Shown piece by piece: positions 37,161 to 49,389 of a DNA stretch of 64,000 bases. The stretch lies in the NCBI GenBank assembly GCA_018389105.1, contig JACATO010000065.1, positions 391,001-455,000 of the forward strand, read 5' to 3'. The stretch is from Nautilus pompilius (taxonomy: Eukaryota; Mollusca; Cephalopoda; Nautilida; Nautilidae). Below the pieces are notes generated by a model that had not been told where the DNA came from, made no database searches, and worked only from the letters and a program-made list of their open reading frames with translations. Position 1 is the first letter of the stretch, and each line of letters starts with the position of its first letter. Both the position numbers and the translations under genes were made by a program.

Positions 37161-38941
37161 TAGTAGTGTATATTATAATAATACACTGTATAGGTCCTGT
37201 GGTTTGGAATGTTATTTTAAAAGGAAAGTGAGAGCAGGAAAGAAACAATTGAAAGGTTAGTAAACATTATGTTGTAAAACAACAGAAATGTCATCAGTCT
37301 TCCCCCCTAGGTGTTAATACAGTTGTATCACACTTAATGTAGCAAGAATAAGAAATGTCATTTATTAAACTCCACTTTATCTTCTAACAGGTGCTCTCTT
37401 TAGATTTTACAAATCAATTTAGGTGCACAGATTTAAGTTAAAGAACATGCTCTCTTAGCAGGATCCACTGAATTAATTTCCTTCAGATTGATTGAAAACA
37501 TTTTGTTTTTGTTTTTTAAAAAGGAAAAAAGATAACTGCCCAGTAAAGTACGGAATTGCTTTTGAAACGTTCCCTGATCCCCTCCCGTTTTTTATTTTTT
37601 GTTGGGCATTTGGCTCTGTTGTGCTGCCAACCACCATTAGTTTTTGAAAAATTGCGATTTCAGAAAATAAATCAGAACAAATGCAAGACTGCTCTGTGGT
37701 GAGAGCTGAACTGAAAGAACAGCTTCTCTCACTGACAACACCATGAAATATAATTCTGCCATTGTGGAAAGAGAAAACAATATTTATGGCTAGCACGAGT
37801 GTAACTTGAAACAATGAGATACAGCATTAATGGAACCTTTTTTTTTGTTGTTGTATTGCTGAAATAGAATAAAAGCATAATTGAATACAATATATTCACA
37901 TATCCAAAACACTAAAAAGTTTGGCTCCTTAAAAAAGAGGGAGGATGTAGAATCTGGTTGCTACTATTAGTTTTGGTTTTGATAGCAAATGTCAGTTGTT
38001 TTTTTGTTTGTTTTTTTACAATTTAGGGAGAAATAACAGATTCTGAATAAGATTTTAAAAAAGAATAATTCTTTAAAAACAGAATTTGAGAGAAATAAAG
38101 AATAAACTTCTATCAGACAAAAAAAAAGAGGGATAAATTCTGGTATATTGTTTATATTAATTGTTCTACTTAGTCTATAATACCTTAGTATAATCAAGTC
38201 TTATTTTTTAACTATACTATCCCTTTATCTGCAACTAGATTGAGATAATCAATGCCATTAGCCAAATACAGTACTTTGTCATAATAACTGGTCACCTCAC
38301 AAACAAATGTATCTGAATAAAATTTTCTGCAATGCTATATTTAGCATGCTTCATTTTAACATTCATAGTACATATGTGATTATATATGTATTAGACATCT
38401 AGGTGGAAAGATAACCAATGTTCACTATCACCATGATAAAACAAGGAGATCCACAATATTTTTCCATTTACCTTAGGTCATGTTATAGGCCATACAGAGC
38501 AGAGCCAGAGTCAATGACAGATTACCGAAGATGATCTCGACTCATGGATCACCAACCAATATTATTGTAAAGTTCAGTGAGGTGAATAAGTGCCTTCAAC
38601 ATACCACCATAACAAATATGGGCTGCTACTCACCATATCCACACTCTCTGTCAAGATTTACTTGTTGACATCACCCATGTTCAATGACATCAAAGCAAAT
38701 GCTTTAAACAAAATTGTTTAATGCCAGCTATGAAATGTAATGGAGAAAAGGTTATACAGTACTGAATTTTTTATTTTTTTTACAGAAAGTCTCTTTAAGG
38801 ATATCTACAAGGTGGAGGAAATTATAAAACCAAATTACCATCATTTGTCCATCCTTGTTTGCAAATGATTCACTTTTGAGCAAGGCAATGACCCAAAACA
38901 TTTATTAAAATTTAGTATCGACTATTTACAAACCAAAGAAT
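37161..38941. other. AT-rich non-coding DNA
   Basis: No supported gene. Around 38470-38690 the sequence is less AT-rich, with a minus-strand open segment including VEIIFGNLSLTLALLCMAYN and a donor-like ATG|GTGAGT, but stops break it and no family is recognised. Confidence 0.45.
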
Positions 38942-39870
38942 ATCTAGAACAGTGGTTCCCAACCAAAGGGTCACGAAGTGTTTTCTGTTGGGGGGGGAGG
39001 GGGTCATTGAACCCTGGAAGTTTCAATTTGTCATACGACTGAGTCAAGAATCTGTTCATGAGTATGTATTTGTTTTGTTTATATGTACCGTATTTGCCGG
39101 CTTATAAGACTCTTTTTACTGGAAAAAAGTATACATAAACTACCCTGTGTTCAATACGTCAGTATTATCACCGATGGGAGGCCGAGCGCCAAAGGTGCAG
39201 GCACTCCCAGTTGCATCACAGGCCTCTGTGGTAACACACTTGCATCACCGCCCTCCACGGCTTCCTGTTGCTCTGCCAACCTCATAGAAACATGGACAAT
39301 ACACGCTGGCAACAAAGGCCGGAACTCGAATTGTTACCACAGTAGGACTGACTCAATCTACTAAAATTCTTTTTTCTGATATAATATACAATATATTGTT
39401 TCTGTTGCTTTTTAGTTCAGGGAACATTTACATTGCCTTCCGTGTTCTGCTTCCATTTGCCTCCACCTATCTCTGTGAGACTGGATTTTCAACTCTTGTT
39501 CACATCAAAACAAAGGTAAAAAACAGACTCAATTTTGAGGATGACATGGGGTTGGCTTTGGCAAATACATGGCCGCGAATTTCCAAGCTGGCTGCCCAGA
39601 TGCAACAACAAGCATCACATTAGGTCACTAAATTTTGAGCAAGAAAAATGTGTTGAAGAATGAGTGTAAAATGCTTTTTCCTGGTGAATTTCTCTCAAAA
39701 CTGTCAATACATTCAAATAAAACTCTTATTTATGTGATATTTTTGCTAAATTTATTCTTTGGTTTTTTTTTTCAATTTTGGAAGTGTAGCAGGGGGAGGG
39801 GGTTGCAGCTCTTTTGAGTATTAGAAAAAGGTCCACGAGTCCAAAAAGGTTAGGAACCACTGATCTAGAA
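38942..39870. mobile_element. Non-autonomous hAT with perfect 8-bp target duplication
   Basis: The octamer ATCTAGAA occurs at 38942-38949 and again at 39863-39870. Between them, 38950-39862 starts CAGTGGTTCCCAACC and ends GGTTAGGAACCACTG, inverted repeats with one mismatch in 15. Eight-base duplications and these ends are diagnostic of hAT transposition. At 913 bp it is far too short for a full element and keeps only the C-terminal end of a transposase. A block at 39087-39115 (ACCGTATTTGCCGGCTTATA) resembles the end of a different widespread DNA transposon and suggests a nested or chimeric interior. Confidence 0.9.
39396..39623 (+). pseudogene. hAT transposase C-terminal (dimerisation) remnant
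   Basis: The last 60 residues of the frame (LLPFASTYLCETGFSTLVHI, then KTKVKNRL) match the conserved hAT C-terminal dimerisation segment of ZBED5/SCAND3-like transposases and end at a TAG at 39621. The codons before about 39430 do not match, and the RNase H-like catalytic core is missing from the element. The related segment in the larger hAT copy at 32650-32720 has the same L-PF--Y-CE-GFS pattern but clear differences, so the two are different subfamilies. Confidence 0.8.
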
Positions 39871-41164
39871 GTTATAAAATACATCCAATGAAATCCCAGT
39901 ATCTTTATTAAAAAAACAATAGAACAAATTAGATTGGTAAATGGACACAGCAAAGTTAAGATGTAAAGCAACTCTGGAAATGCCATTAGTCCCAAATAGT
40001 TTGTGGATAAATGCAATCACTTATAACCCCTCCAAAAACACCAGTCTGCTAAACAGTCATCAAAGCAAAGAGCTTGAGAAATACTCGATCAACATACAGT
40101 ACTAAAAAACAATGATAAAAACATCTACTGTAATTAACATCTTACAGAAACAAATTGCCATTTGACATTATGCTCACTTGCTTAGTCTCCAACAGTCCAG
40201 AGTATTAATTATTCTCATGATCCTTTCATGATAAGAATTTATAAAATGTACATTTTCCCTGGCAAAACAGTATTTGTAAGGTAAGGAAACAAATGATACT
40301 CTGAATGCGATGAGCTGGCCAGTACGAAATCGTCACGTGGGCTTTCCGAGCAAATATGGTGGTATATGAGCCAAGGAAAAGTCAAAAGGGCACCAACAAA
40401 TATTAATGAACTATGGAACCTTGGGTTAGATTGGAAATAATATTCCACTCAATTACATTCAAAAGTTCTATCAAAGAATGGATTTGGTTAAAACAGACTA
40501 CCATGTAAAGAGGTTAAACACAAAGTACTCAATAACAGTGAGATATTAAATATTTTAATTTATTGTCATATCAAACTTTCTTTTCTTATCAGGGTTCTGT
40601 CATTAATGTACGTTAGTTAAACAGTCTTACTATTGCTACTGATTTTGCAATAAACATTATGAAAAATTATCAAAACATCCCATTTATGCAACAACATGGG
40701 TGTATTAGGTGTTATAGAAATTTCACAAAATCAGGTAATCCAATCTTCCATTTTTACCTGATGGGCTATTCCAAAATCTGACAAGCTTTTCTTATACTTC
40801 AAAATATTTCCATAAATTAATTGCTAGTTAATCAGATGCACACTACATATTCATTTAAATTAAAACTGACACTATAAAACTATCTCAAGACTTTACTTAT
40901 GCCACTGTTTGTAAAATTTGATGGTTTTTCTTTATTATGAGTTAAATAAGTTGACCATACCAAACAGCAGCTTATTTTGGCTAAAGATTGAGCCAAAAGT
41001 GTCCTAACCCTTTTTCAAATTGAATGAAAACCTAACTCATCAATGTTGCCAAAACTTCAAAGGTAACTCTCAGAACAGGTTATGGTCAACAATCATACTA
41101 CACTTTCAATGTAAATTCAAAATTTTTTATTTCATACTGTGCAATGATTAAAGTAATTTACTCT
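39871..41164. other. AT-rich non-coding DNA
   Basis: No gene, RNA or mobile element recognised. Confidence 0.55.
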
Positions 41165-41310
41165 GTAACCCCCTGTATAGCACCTAGGATGGATTTACAC
41201 CCTATTTCCTTTAAAATCTGTATCAGGGTGCCTTTATCATTAACATAGCCCTTAATGACAACAAAATCATACCACTCCAACCATTACATGTTGACTAAAT
41301 ATAAAGCAAG
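41165..41310 (+). repeat. Dispersed ~150-bp repeat, copy 3
   Basis: Shares CCCTGTATAGCACCTAGGAT, CCTTTAAAATCTGTAT, GTGCCTTTATCATTA, ACTCCAACC and GTTGACTAAAT in order with 1148-1312, and its start with 13678 onward. It lies just left of the piggyBac element but outside its TTAA. Confidence 0.5.
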
Positions 41311-41387
41311 TTCGACAAATACTTGTGAACCTCAAGTGACCTAGTATGAAAAAGTGATGTGGCAATTGGAGAGTTAGAAATAAGATT

Positions 41388-43500
41388 TTAACTTTTTCCC
41401 TGCCAAAGTCTGTTCTCCAATTGATGATCACATCCCACTGATTGCCAAAGTCAGTGGTCACTGATCTAATATATTTTTTGTGACACTTGATAGATGGCTG
41501 GTCAGTAGCATTGGACATCATTAATTCAAACATTGGGGAATGCCCTTTAGGAATTCCGAATCATCTATCAATGGAGGAGTGAATCTGTTAATGGAAATGA
41601 CATCATTTCAGTTTAAAATAGTAACACCAATGAAAAGATAAGATCAGTTTTCTGCATAAGAAGTTGCCAAAATTATCACTGATTCAGAGAGAGAAAATGA
41701 CTTATTTGGCAGTGGCGATAATATCCAGGATACAGACTTTGACCCACAAGATGAAAATAATAGTTTGCACGGTAATAGCGATGACTAGTCTGATCAGAGC
41801 GATCATCATATTGGTTCAAATGATAGTGTCACAGCAGTAGTAGTGACAACAGCCATAGGTTGGACACAACACCAGATAACTGCAGCAAGGTTGTGGGGGA
41901 CATACTAATCCAATCCAAAATGATCAGAACTGGGGTCATACTGCCTGACTCCCAAATATCACTCCTTGTGCAGCAGCAAACACTGGTCGAAGTGGTAATG
42001 CTCAGAATGTTGGTGACATTTGAGAGATTTTCAGTTATTTCTTACTGACAGTTACTCAAACTAACCTCTATGCTAAACAGTATTTTACCTCCATAGACCA
42101 CTCTCCCCTAATTCAAGGTCTAGGTGGTGGAAGAATGCAACAGTTCTTGAAATGAAAACTTGTTTTGAACTGATGCTACTGACAGCCCTTGTAAGCCAGC
42201 CAAAATCTGCCTAGTACTAGTCAAATGAAGAAGCTCTACTGGTACCATACTTTGGACACAAAATAAGCAGGAACAGATTCCAGATTATTATGAATTTTTT
42301 ACAATTTAATGACAAATGCCAAGAAAGGCTTTCCAAAATCCATCCTTCTATGGCAGCCTCATGGAAAAACTCAAAGATAATTAGACCCCTAATCCTCATT
42401 TCCACAGATGAGGGGTGCTGAAATGGAAAGGTAGACTAGCCTTCAAATTTTATAATCCCTAAAAGATTAAATTTGGAACCAAAGGATACATATTGGCAGA
42501 TTCGGAGAATTCTTATTGCTGGAATATTCTCATATATGATGAGGTGGCACAGACACACCAAGAGATTGTCTTCCATCTCCTTGACAGCCTTTTGGGGAAA
42601 TATTATTCTCTATACATTGACAACATTTATAATTTTGTCAGGCTTAGTGAAGCACTCCTTGACACTAATAGATATGTGGAACATTCCAAAAGAATCATTT
42701 GGAACTAACCAAGATAAGGAAAGCTGGGACAAATCAAGACTTGAAGGAGAACAATTTCCCATTAAAGTGATGTTGACAGCAATAGCACTGTCAGGTCCAT
42801 CAGTAGTAAACAATGCTGAGATTGGCAGAGTAAGAGTTAGGAAGAGAGATGGTGACTTTACTGGGGCTGATAAACCAACATGCATAATGGAATACAATCA
42901 GTTCGTGACAGGTGTTGAAAGGTTAGATCAAATGATTTTGTACTATCCTGTAGTCAGAAAAACTGTAAAATGGCCCAATAAATTTGTTTTTTTTATCTTG
43001 TAGAAAAGCTCATTCTGCACGAATTTCAACTGAAATTGGTGGAAGAACTGTTCAAGGGTTCATGATGATTCAGATACAGTTTCCGATTTGAGTTCTGATG
43101 ATGAAAATCCCGCTCCTCGACCGCACATAAGAGTCCCAGTAAAGGACCCAGCTGAATGAATAATTGGTGGATTTAAAATAAATGCCAGGGAAAAATATCC
43201 TCCAACTGTTAAGAAGAAATAGGCAAGAAGATACTGCAATTTATGCACAAGATGAGGATTCTGTCATGATACTGGAGTGTTGCAGTGCACCTCTCTGTGA
43301 CATGGAATACTTTGACATTTACCATTCTGTGAAGAAGTATTACCAAAATATTGTAAAGTGCAAAATCAAAGACAAATAAAAATCATCATTTGTGTCAAGA
43401 ATGGTTGTTTATTTCTGCTAATAAAAAGTTTTTAAATATTGAAAAGTTGGGTATTTTAGGGGTATAAACTTAAAAAAAACCTTGGCACGGAAAGGGTTAA
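41388..43500 (+). mobile_element. piggyBac-family transposon, TTAA flanked
   Basis: TTAA at 41388-41391 is followed by CTTTTTCCCTGCCAAAG. At the other end CCTTGGCACGGAAAGGG is followed by TTAA at 43497-43500. The two ends are inverted copies, about 17 of 21 positions matching including the TTAA. TTAA target sites are the hallmark of piggyBac. The 2.1-kb length suits a complete element, and the interior holds a decayed piggyBac transposase in the same orientation. Confidence 0.85.
41690..43379 (+). pseudogene. piggyBac transposase pseudogene (PGBD4-like)
   Basis: Fragments in order: an acidic N-terminal region (about 41690-41830); SRNRFQIIMNFLQFNDKCQE near 42270; a DEG segment near 42407 at the first catalytic aspartate; GYILADSENSYCWNILIYDE (42488-42545); LDSLLGKYYSLYIDNIYNFV (42580-42640) with the second aspartate in IDNIYN; GVERLDQMILYYPVVRKTVK (42913-42970), where the usual GVD is GVE, so a catalytic aspartate is changed; and a C-terminal cysteine-rich zinc-finger tail ending APLCDMEYFDIYHSVKKYY (about 43290-43350). 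Numerous stops and frameshifts separate these pieces. The protein would have excised and inserted DNA at TTAA; this copy cannot. Confidence 0.85.
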
Positions 43501-46114
43501 CATTTATATTTTGCTCAAGATCTCCCCCCCCCCAGTTTTCTGGGTTTTGTTCCTAAGCAAAAATCAGAAAATATTGTTTGCTTTTTTTGTTTTTGGAAGA
43601 TAAATTGTGATACCTCTCCTATCTATTTCATGAGGGTCCTGAAATTAAAAAAAAAATTTCACTATTTGAAAACTTCCATCAATATCTCTCAATACTTAAA
43701 AATCATCTTTTAGCCACTGGATCCCAGCTAACATAAAGCAAAACGTTAATGAATGTCTGGAAAGATATTATTCATGTGCTGTTAAATTCTTTAAATACAG
43801 AAAAAAGATATTTCCAAACAAAAAAAAAGAAAAGAAAGAAAAACAGTTGTGGACCTTTCTAGGGAAAGATGATGGATGTTGTGTCTAGCCAAGTATACAG
43901 CAGCATCCAGCTTGTAGGAAAGGCAGCCAATCCAAATACTGCCTAATTTGAGGACAAGTATAGAATTTCAGGGAATCAGCTGAAAGTGGGAAGAACTAGA
44001 CTTCTTGTGAGAACTTGTCCCCCCCCTCCCATAAAGAAAATAATGAAGTAGCAGAGGCAAAAAAAAGAGAACAGAATATCTGTCAACACAGTATGTTGAG
44101 AAACTGTGGGAATCACTGCGGATGAGTCAAACAGGATGGAATAAAATGGGTAATTGATCATCAACAGGACTTTGTTGTGTTATATGAGTTAATAAAATAA
44201 AAGATATGGCAATAGAGATGGTTTAATTTCTATCCAAGAAGCATTTAGGCCATTTTTTTTTTCTCTTTTGGCAATACACAAAGGGATAAACAAATGATTT
44301 AGCTGAGTCGACAATCTGAAAAGTAGGAAGAGGCAAACACAGGAGGTGAGGCAATAAATAAGTTTGTGCTGCATTAAAAAGACATGCAGGTCCAGGAGAA
44401 AGTGTGGTGGTAGCCAGATGAGTGATTGCTACCAGACATTTACATCAACCCTACTGTTCAGCCTATAACAGATGTGTGGCGGTGTCTAAGCAAGGTTTGG
44501 GCCGACAAACCGTCTTATCATTTACAGTTGAAAAATCAGGAGGAGAGAGAATTGTAAAAAGAATTAAATGTTTTTATTCTGTGTACGAAATAAAAAAAAA
44601 ATTTTTTTTCCATTCTTTCCGTAAACTGAAATAAACCAAAAATCCGACGTTTGTAACACGTATTTAAAAAGTGTGTAGGAGACTAGCAACATCCAGAGGC
44701 AAAATCTTCATCAAAATTAACTGATGAAAGAAGTCAATCAAACTGGCAACGTTTGTTTCAAATAATGCAGTTACAAGCTGCTTCAGTCACTCTTGTAAGT
44801 ATACTAAAATAATCAGTGGCAGATGAGGCTATCAGAAAGTAACTAAGCAACTGCGTCTTCATCCATTACTTAACTTTTAACAAATTGTTTACTGAAGGAG
44901 AACATTTACAAAACTAATTTCTCAAAATTCATTTACATGAATAACATAAATTTAGTTATAACATTAATCAGTTATTCAAAATGTTATCTTAAATATATTT
45001 TTAAAAAATATTTTAAACCATAATAGCATCAGAAAAGTAAAAATCTAAATGCAACAGAACATTGATTATCCATAGAAGACAGAGGTCATGAGTTTCTGGA
45101 AAAATTAATTGTTTAGATAATTGAGAAGAAATTGAATAAAAGTAAAATTTTCTTAGGATGACCATTCTTGGCTTAGTGTGCTTTTATTGATGGCAAAAGT
45201 ATTAAAACACATGGCACTCCACCCGCACATTTCTCTGGGACACGCAGGTGACAGGTAGTGAATGCATTCAATGTAAAAGGGAAAACATGAAGCTCCAAGC
45301 TGCATCAGTACAAACCACTGCCATACTGCAATCTCTGCTTACTTTGAACATAGGGGACTCAAACTCACACTGACAAGCAAATGATTTGATTTGTTCAACA
45401 ACTCTTTGTATTTCAAACCACTTTAATTAGATCATACATTTTCTGGAAAGAATAGCCTTCACTGCTGCAAAATATTGTCAAAATTTTCTTTGAAGGAATC
45501 AGCAGCAGCAGGATGATTAGCAGAAAGTAACAGATGGTCCGTTGCAGCTTTTAACTATATGGACCAAATTCGTGTTGCTGAAATGGGGAACTTCAGAACA
45601 AGGCTCCCAGGGTGAACAAACAATGTTGAAGGATCACAAACAGGACTCAGCATGAGAATATTTACTGCAGTTTTATTGTACATAATCTTTTTAATATACA
45701 AAATGTATCCTGTTTGGTTTAGTGAGGATTTTGAAAATTGATGATCTAATTCAATATATTCTTTAGCATTCTGTGAACAATGCTCTTTAAAATAATTTTA
45801 GTATTAGAAGCACTGTCAAGAAAAAATGCTTTTGAGTTGTAGGGGGAAAATATAAAAAGAAAATTTGTAAACTACAATTTTATGACACATGGTGAATTCA
45901 TAAAATACTTTAAATGATTACAGATGCAAACAATGGAGGTCTTTATCACTACTGCTTCTATTGATTTCCTGTTTTATGCTTGGTAGTAGTTAACTCTCCA
46001 TTTACCTTGTCAGTTTTTACTTAATTACACCACCAGAAGCACCAGTTAGTATTTGTGTAAAACTGGATGTATATTTAGTCAACACGTGGGTTTGGAACAA
46101 TGTGAGTTTATCAT
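43501..46114. other. AT-rich non-coding DNA
   Basis: No supported gene or mobile element. Poly-C/poly-G runs near 43525 and 44020 and A-rich runs are present. Confidence 0.55.
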
Positions 46115-46233
46115 GAAAAAGGGCTATATTAAGAAGAAAGGGCATAACCCTTATGGCCCAACTTGGGTTCATTAATACAAAAGGGAAGCGTAGTGAGGTA
46201 CAAATACACCCTTGGTGGTATACAGAGGGTTAA
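46115..46233 (-). repeat. Dispersed ~150-bp repeat, copy 4 (TTAA end)
   Basis: On the minus strand it starts TTAACCCTCTGTATACCACC at 46233, closely matching copy 2 at 13678, and continues through CCAAGTTGGGCCATAAGG to CTTCTTAATATAG. The opposite end is not defined. Confidence 0.55.
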
Positions 46234-49200
46234 ATAAAAATTAACTGAAATCATCTTCTGTAGCAAATAACAATTTCATATAATGTAAGTTAATTGTTGG
46301 GGAGAGGGAAACTTAAACTATTACCAAAATTAAATCAACAAATAAAGTAATTTCTAAGCAATAAAATGTTTCTCAATAGTTAATTTGCTGGTTATTTGTT
46401 TTTTGATAGGGAGATCATAAGACACTGTACAGCGGCCATGAATGAAGCAATATTAGTCATGGCAACTATGCTGGGAATTGAATACAATCCCTCCTCCACT
46501 ACTCAAATGTTAGCTAAAATTATCACACTTTATTATTGTTGCTGCTGTCCCTAGTCACTTGAACTTTAGAATGCAGATAAATCCCAAAATGTATTTATTT
46601 GTTGTTCCCATACATTCAAACTTGTACTTAAAACTACACTTGTTCTTCTGCTAATCATCTCCCCTCATGCAGTATTCAATAGCTTGTTTTGATTCATCCT
46701 TAGAAATCAATTTAGAAAACAAAAATGAATTAAGAAAAAAATATGCAGCATCACAATCAACTTTTAATTTACTCAACTCTCACAACCAGCAGAATTCTGC
46801 CAAGCTAAGCCATTACTGGAAAAGGCATGTTATGTATTTATACAATTTATTAAAACAAGAAATGGTCCTACCTAGCCTTACGTGGATACACTCTTGATAC
46901 CTGCAATTTTCCTTAATGAAATCCCCTAATATAACAACCCTCTATCCAATGCTCAGCTAAGTGAAAGTAGCAACACATGTCATGGCCAGTAAAGTGTTAA
47001 CTTTTACTAGACAAATTACCATTGTCATGTGTAAGGCTCATTCAACAGTGTGTGATTCCCTCCAAATGATGACAGCTAAGCGTTTCACCTCAAAGGTTGT
47101 TGAAGCATAAACATATCTTAAAGACAGCGACAACCAACTGAAGGTGATACCAACAACAACATGAAATATGAGATAGTATTTGACGATGGCTATGCTGTTT
47201 CAAAATAATGACAAGCTTCTGAAAGAACATTAAGCAAGGGAAAGGGTTAAAAATTGTTGTGGCAGTGGAAGTGAAAAACAACACACAGAGAAATTGTGGA
47301 CCATACTAAGATAACTGCAGATTTAAAAAAAAAAATGTTCTTTTTTAATATTATATTCATAAATTAACAAATAAATATAGAAATAAGACTTCTTATGAGA
47401 TTCTAGCTGACAGTTTTCTAATAATTTCTCGAGCAGTCAACAAAAGCATGAGCAAGTAAGGTCAATGAAGCTGCAAGTGCGGACTAATGGAAGATTTTAT
47501 GTTAGCAGTGCCCCGTTAGCAAAACACTGCTTTTACTGATTTTCTCGCTAACAATACAGTTATGGACATAGAAAAAATGGACCTAAATTGTAAATTAATA
47601 ACAGGAAGCATTCAACTGTCAGTGAATTTTAAACATTTATGAAGAGACCTCAAACTAATCAGGGGTTTTGTGCAAAAAAATGGAAAAATTTCTTCAGTAA
47701 TCTTCTAACACCAGGGTATTATAATGAAAAATTAGCTAAGACTCCAGCAGAGTTATATATATATTTGTTAGTAAGAGAATTGTTAAGTGAAATAAATTAA
47801 CAGCAAGTGTAGCTAATTATTACTTAATTTAAGAATTATACTAACAGTGATTTCTCTTCCCTAAGAAGCAACTGCGTAAGCCATGACAACTTTCTGCCTA
47901 CATGTTACTACTGAACTAAGCAAAGTCTCACATATACAAAATGATTAATAACTGGAATACAATGATTAGATGAGTTCCTTGTTTATTACAATGAAGTACT
48001 TGAAACAAATCAATTTTGGGCAATTAAATCAAAGCTTTAACTACAAATTTGATGAAGCATGATTTGGAATCCTCTTTTATTTTAATTTCCTTTAAAAAAA
48101 TCTCCAGATCTTTTTGCTGGAATTTGAAAAAAACTAACTGTACAGCCAATATTCATGTTCAGCAGTACAGAAAAAACTCTGCCCATACAAGTCATTTTTT
48201 TCCCAAGATGCTGATAATGAAACCAATCCAGATATCAAAACTCACATAGCCACCTAATTTAAATTTGGAAATATTAAGTAGTTTTATTTTCTTATGCAGG
48301 TACCACACTCACAATCTCACACACACTCAAACAAAGAAATTCATGCTCACTCTAGTATGATAATAAGAGCACTGCGATTTTAAAAGCAAAACAAAAAAAG
48401 GCTCCTTAATTTTATTTCCCTTTATGGACATATTATTTCCAATTAAACCTGAGTACACTGCAGGGCATAATAGTGTTTTAAGACTGAAATAGGATTAATT
48501 CAAATTAATATTAGCATTTTCCTAAACAGCTGGAAATTAAAAAGCTTAACGTACAAATTTTCAATCCCCATTTGTTTCATTCATTACCCTCAGCATTTTC
48601 CACCAGGTAATAGTAAAATGAGATGACCAATAAGTTGTTCTGAAGCTGCCATGTTTGTGGAATTGCAATCTTCAGCATTCTAGAACAACTTCCAGTTTGC
48701 AACAAGAAAATAATGTGGAACCAGGATATAAGAGCTGATAATACTAAGAAAGCAGATAAATAAATAAATAAATATAGCTAGCCACAACTTTGTAACCAAA
48801 TCAAACATGGAACAGGAAAACTTTTTCTTTTCTTAATTCAAGCATAGATGTCTCAAGTATAGATGTCAAAGATATATCAGCTTACAGCTTTCATATGTCT
48901 CAAGCACAAACAAATTATTGACATTTTTAACCATTATATAACAAATACAATGTACTTTAACTTCATACAAATTTACAAACGTTCTTCTGAAGTTTTATTC
49001 ATATAATTTTACTTAGTTTCTTTCAGCTAAATAATGGTATTCTATCAAACCATACAAGATTTAGAACACCTGGAGCACAAGAATACTATTAAGCATGTTC
49101 AAAGTTCACCAAAACATAGCAAAAAGATGTCACTTACTTCACAGAAAAAGCAGTAAAATAATAATCCATGCTAGTGATATGCAAGTACTTTTACCAAAAT

Positions 49201-49389
49201 AATGATAATGTCAATGTGAAGACTAATACAATTTGTAAATCTTCAGACATCTCTTGGAATTAAAAATTATTAAATAACATTGAAGTCCACAGTTTTAATA
49301 TACAATGAGTGTTCAAATGAAACCTGGCTAAAATAGTATTATTGTGACAGTATCAGGTTGGGTTCCATTTGAAAATACCTAGTATAGTA
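46234..49389. other. AT-rich non-coding DNA
   Basis: No supported gene. A B-box-like GGGAATTGAATACAATC (antisense) near 46470 resembles the SINE head at 23813 and may be a SINE scrap. An AAAT simple repeat lies at 48757-48775. Confidence 0.5.
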
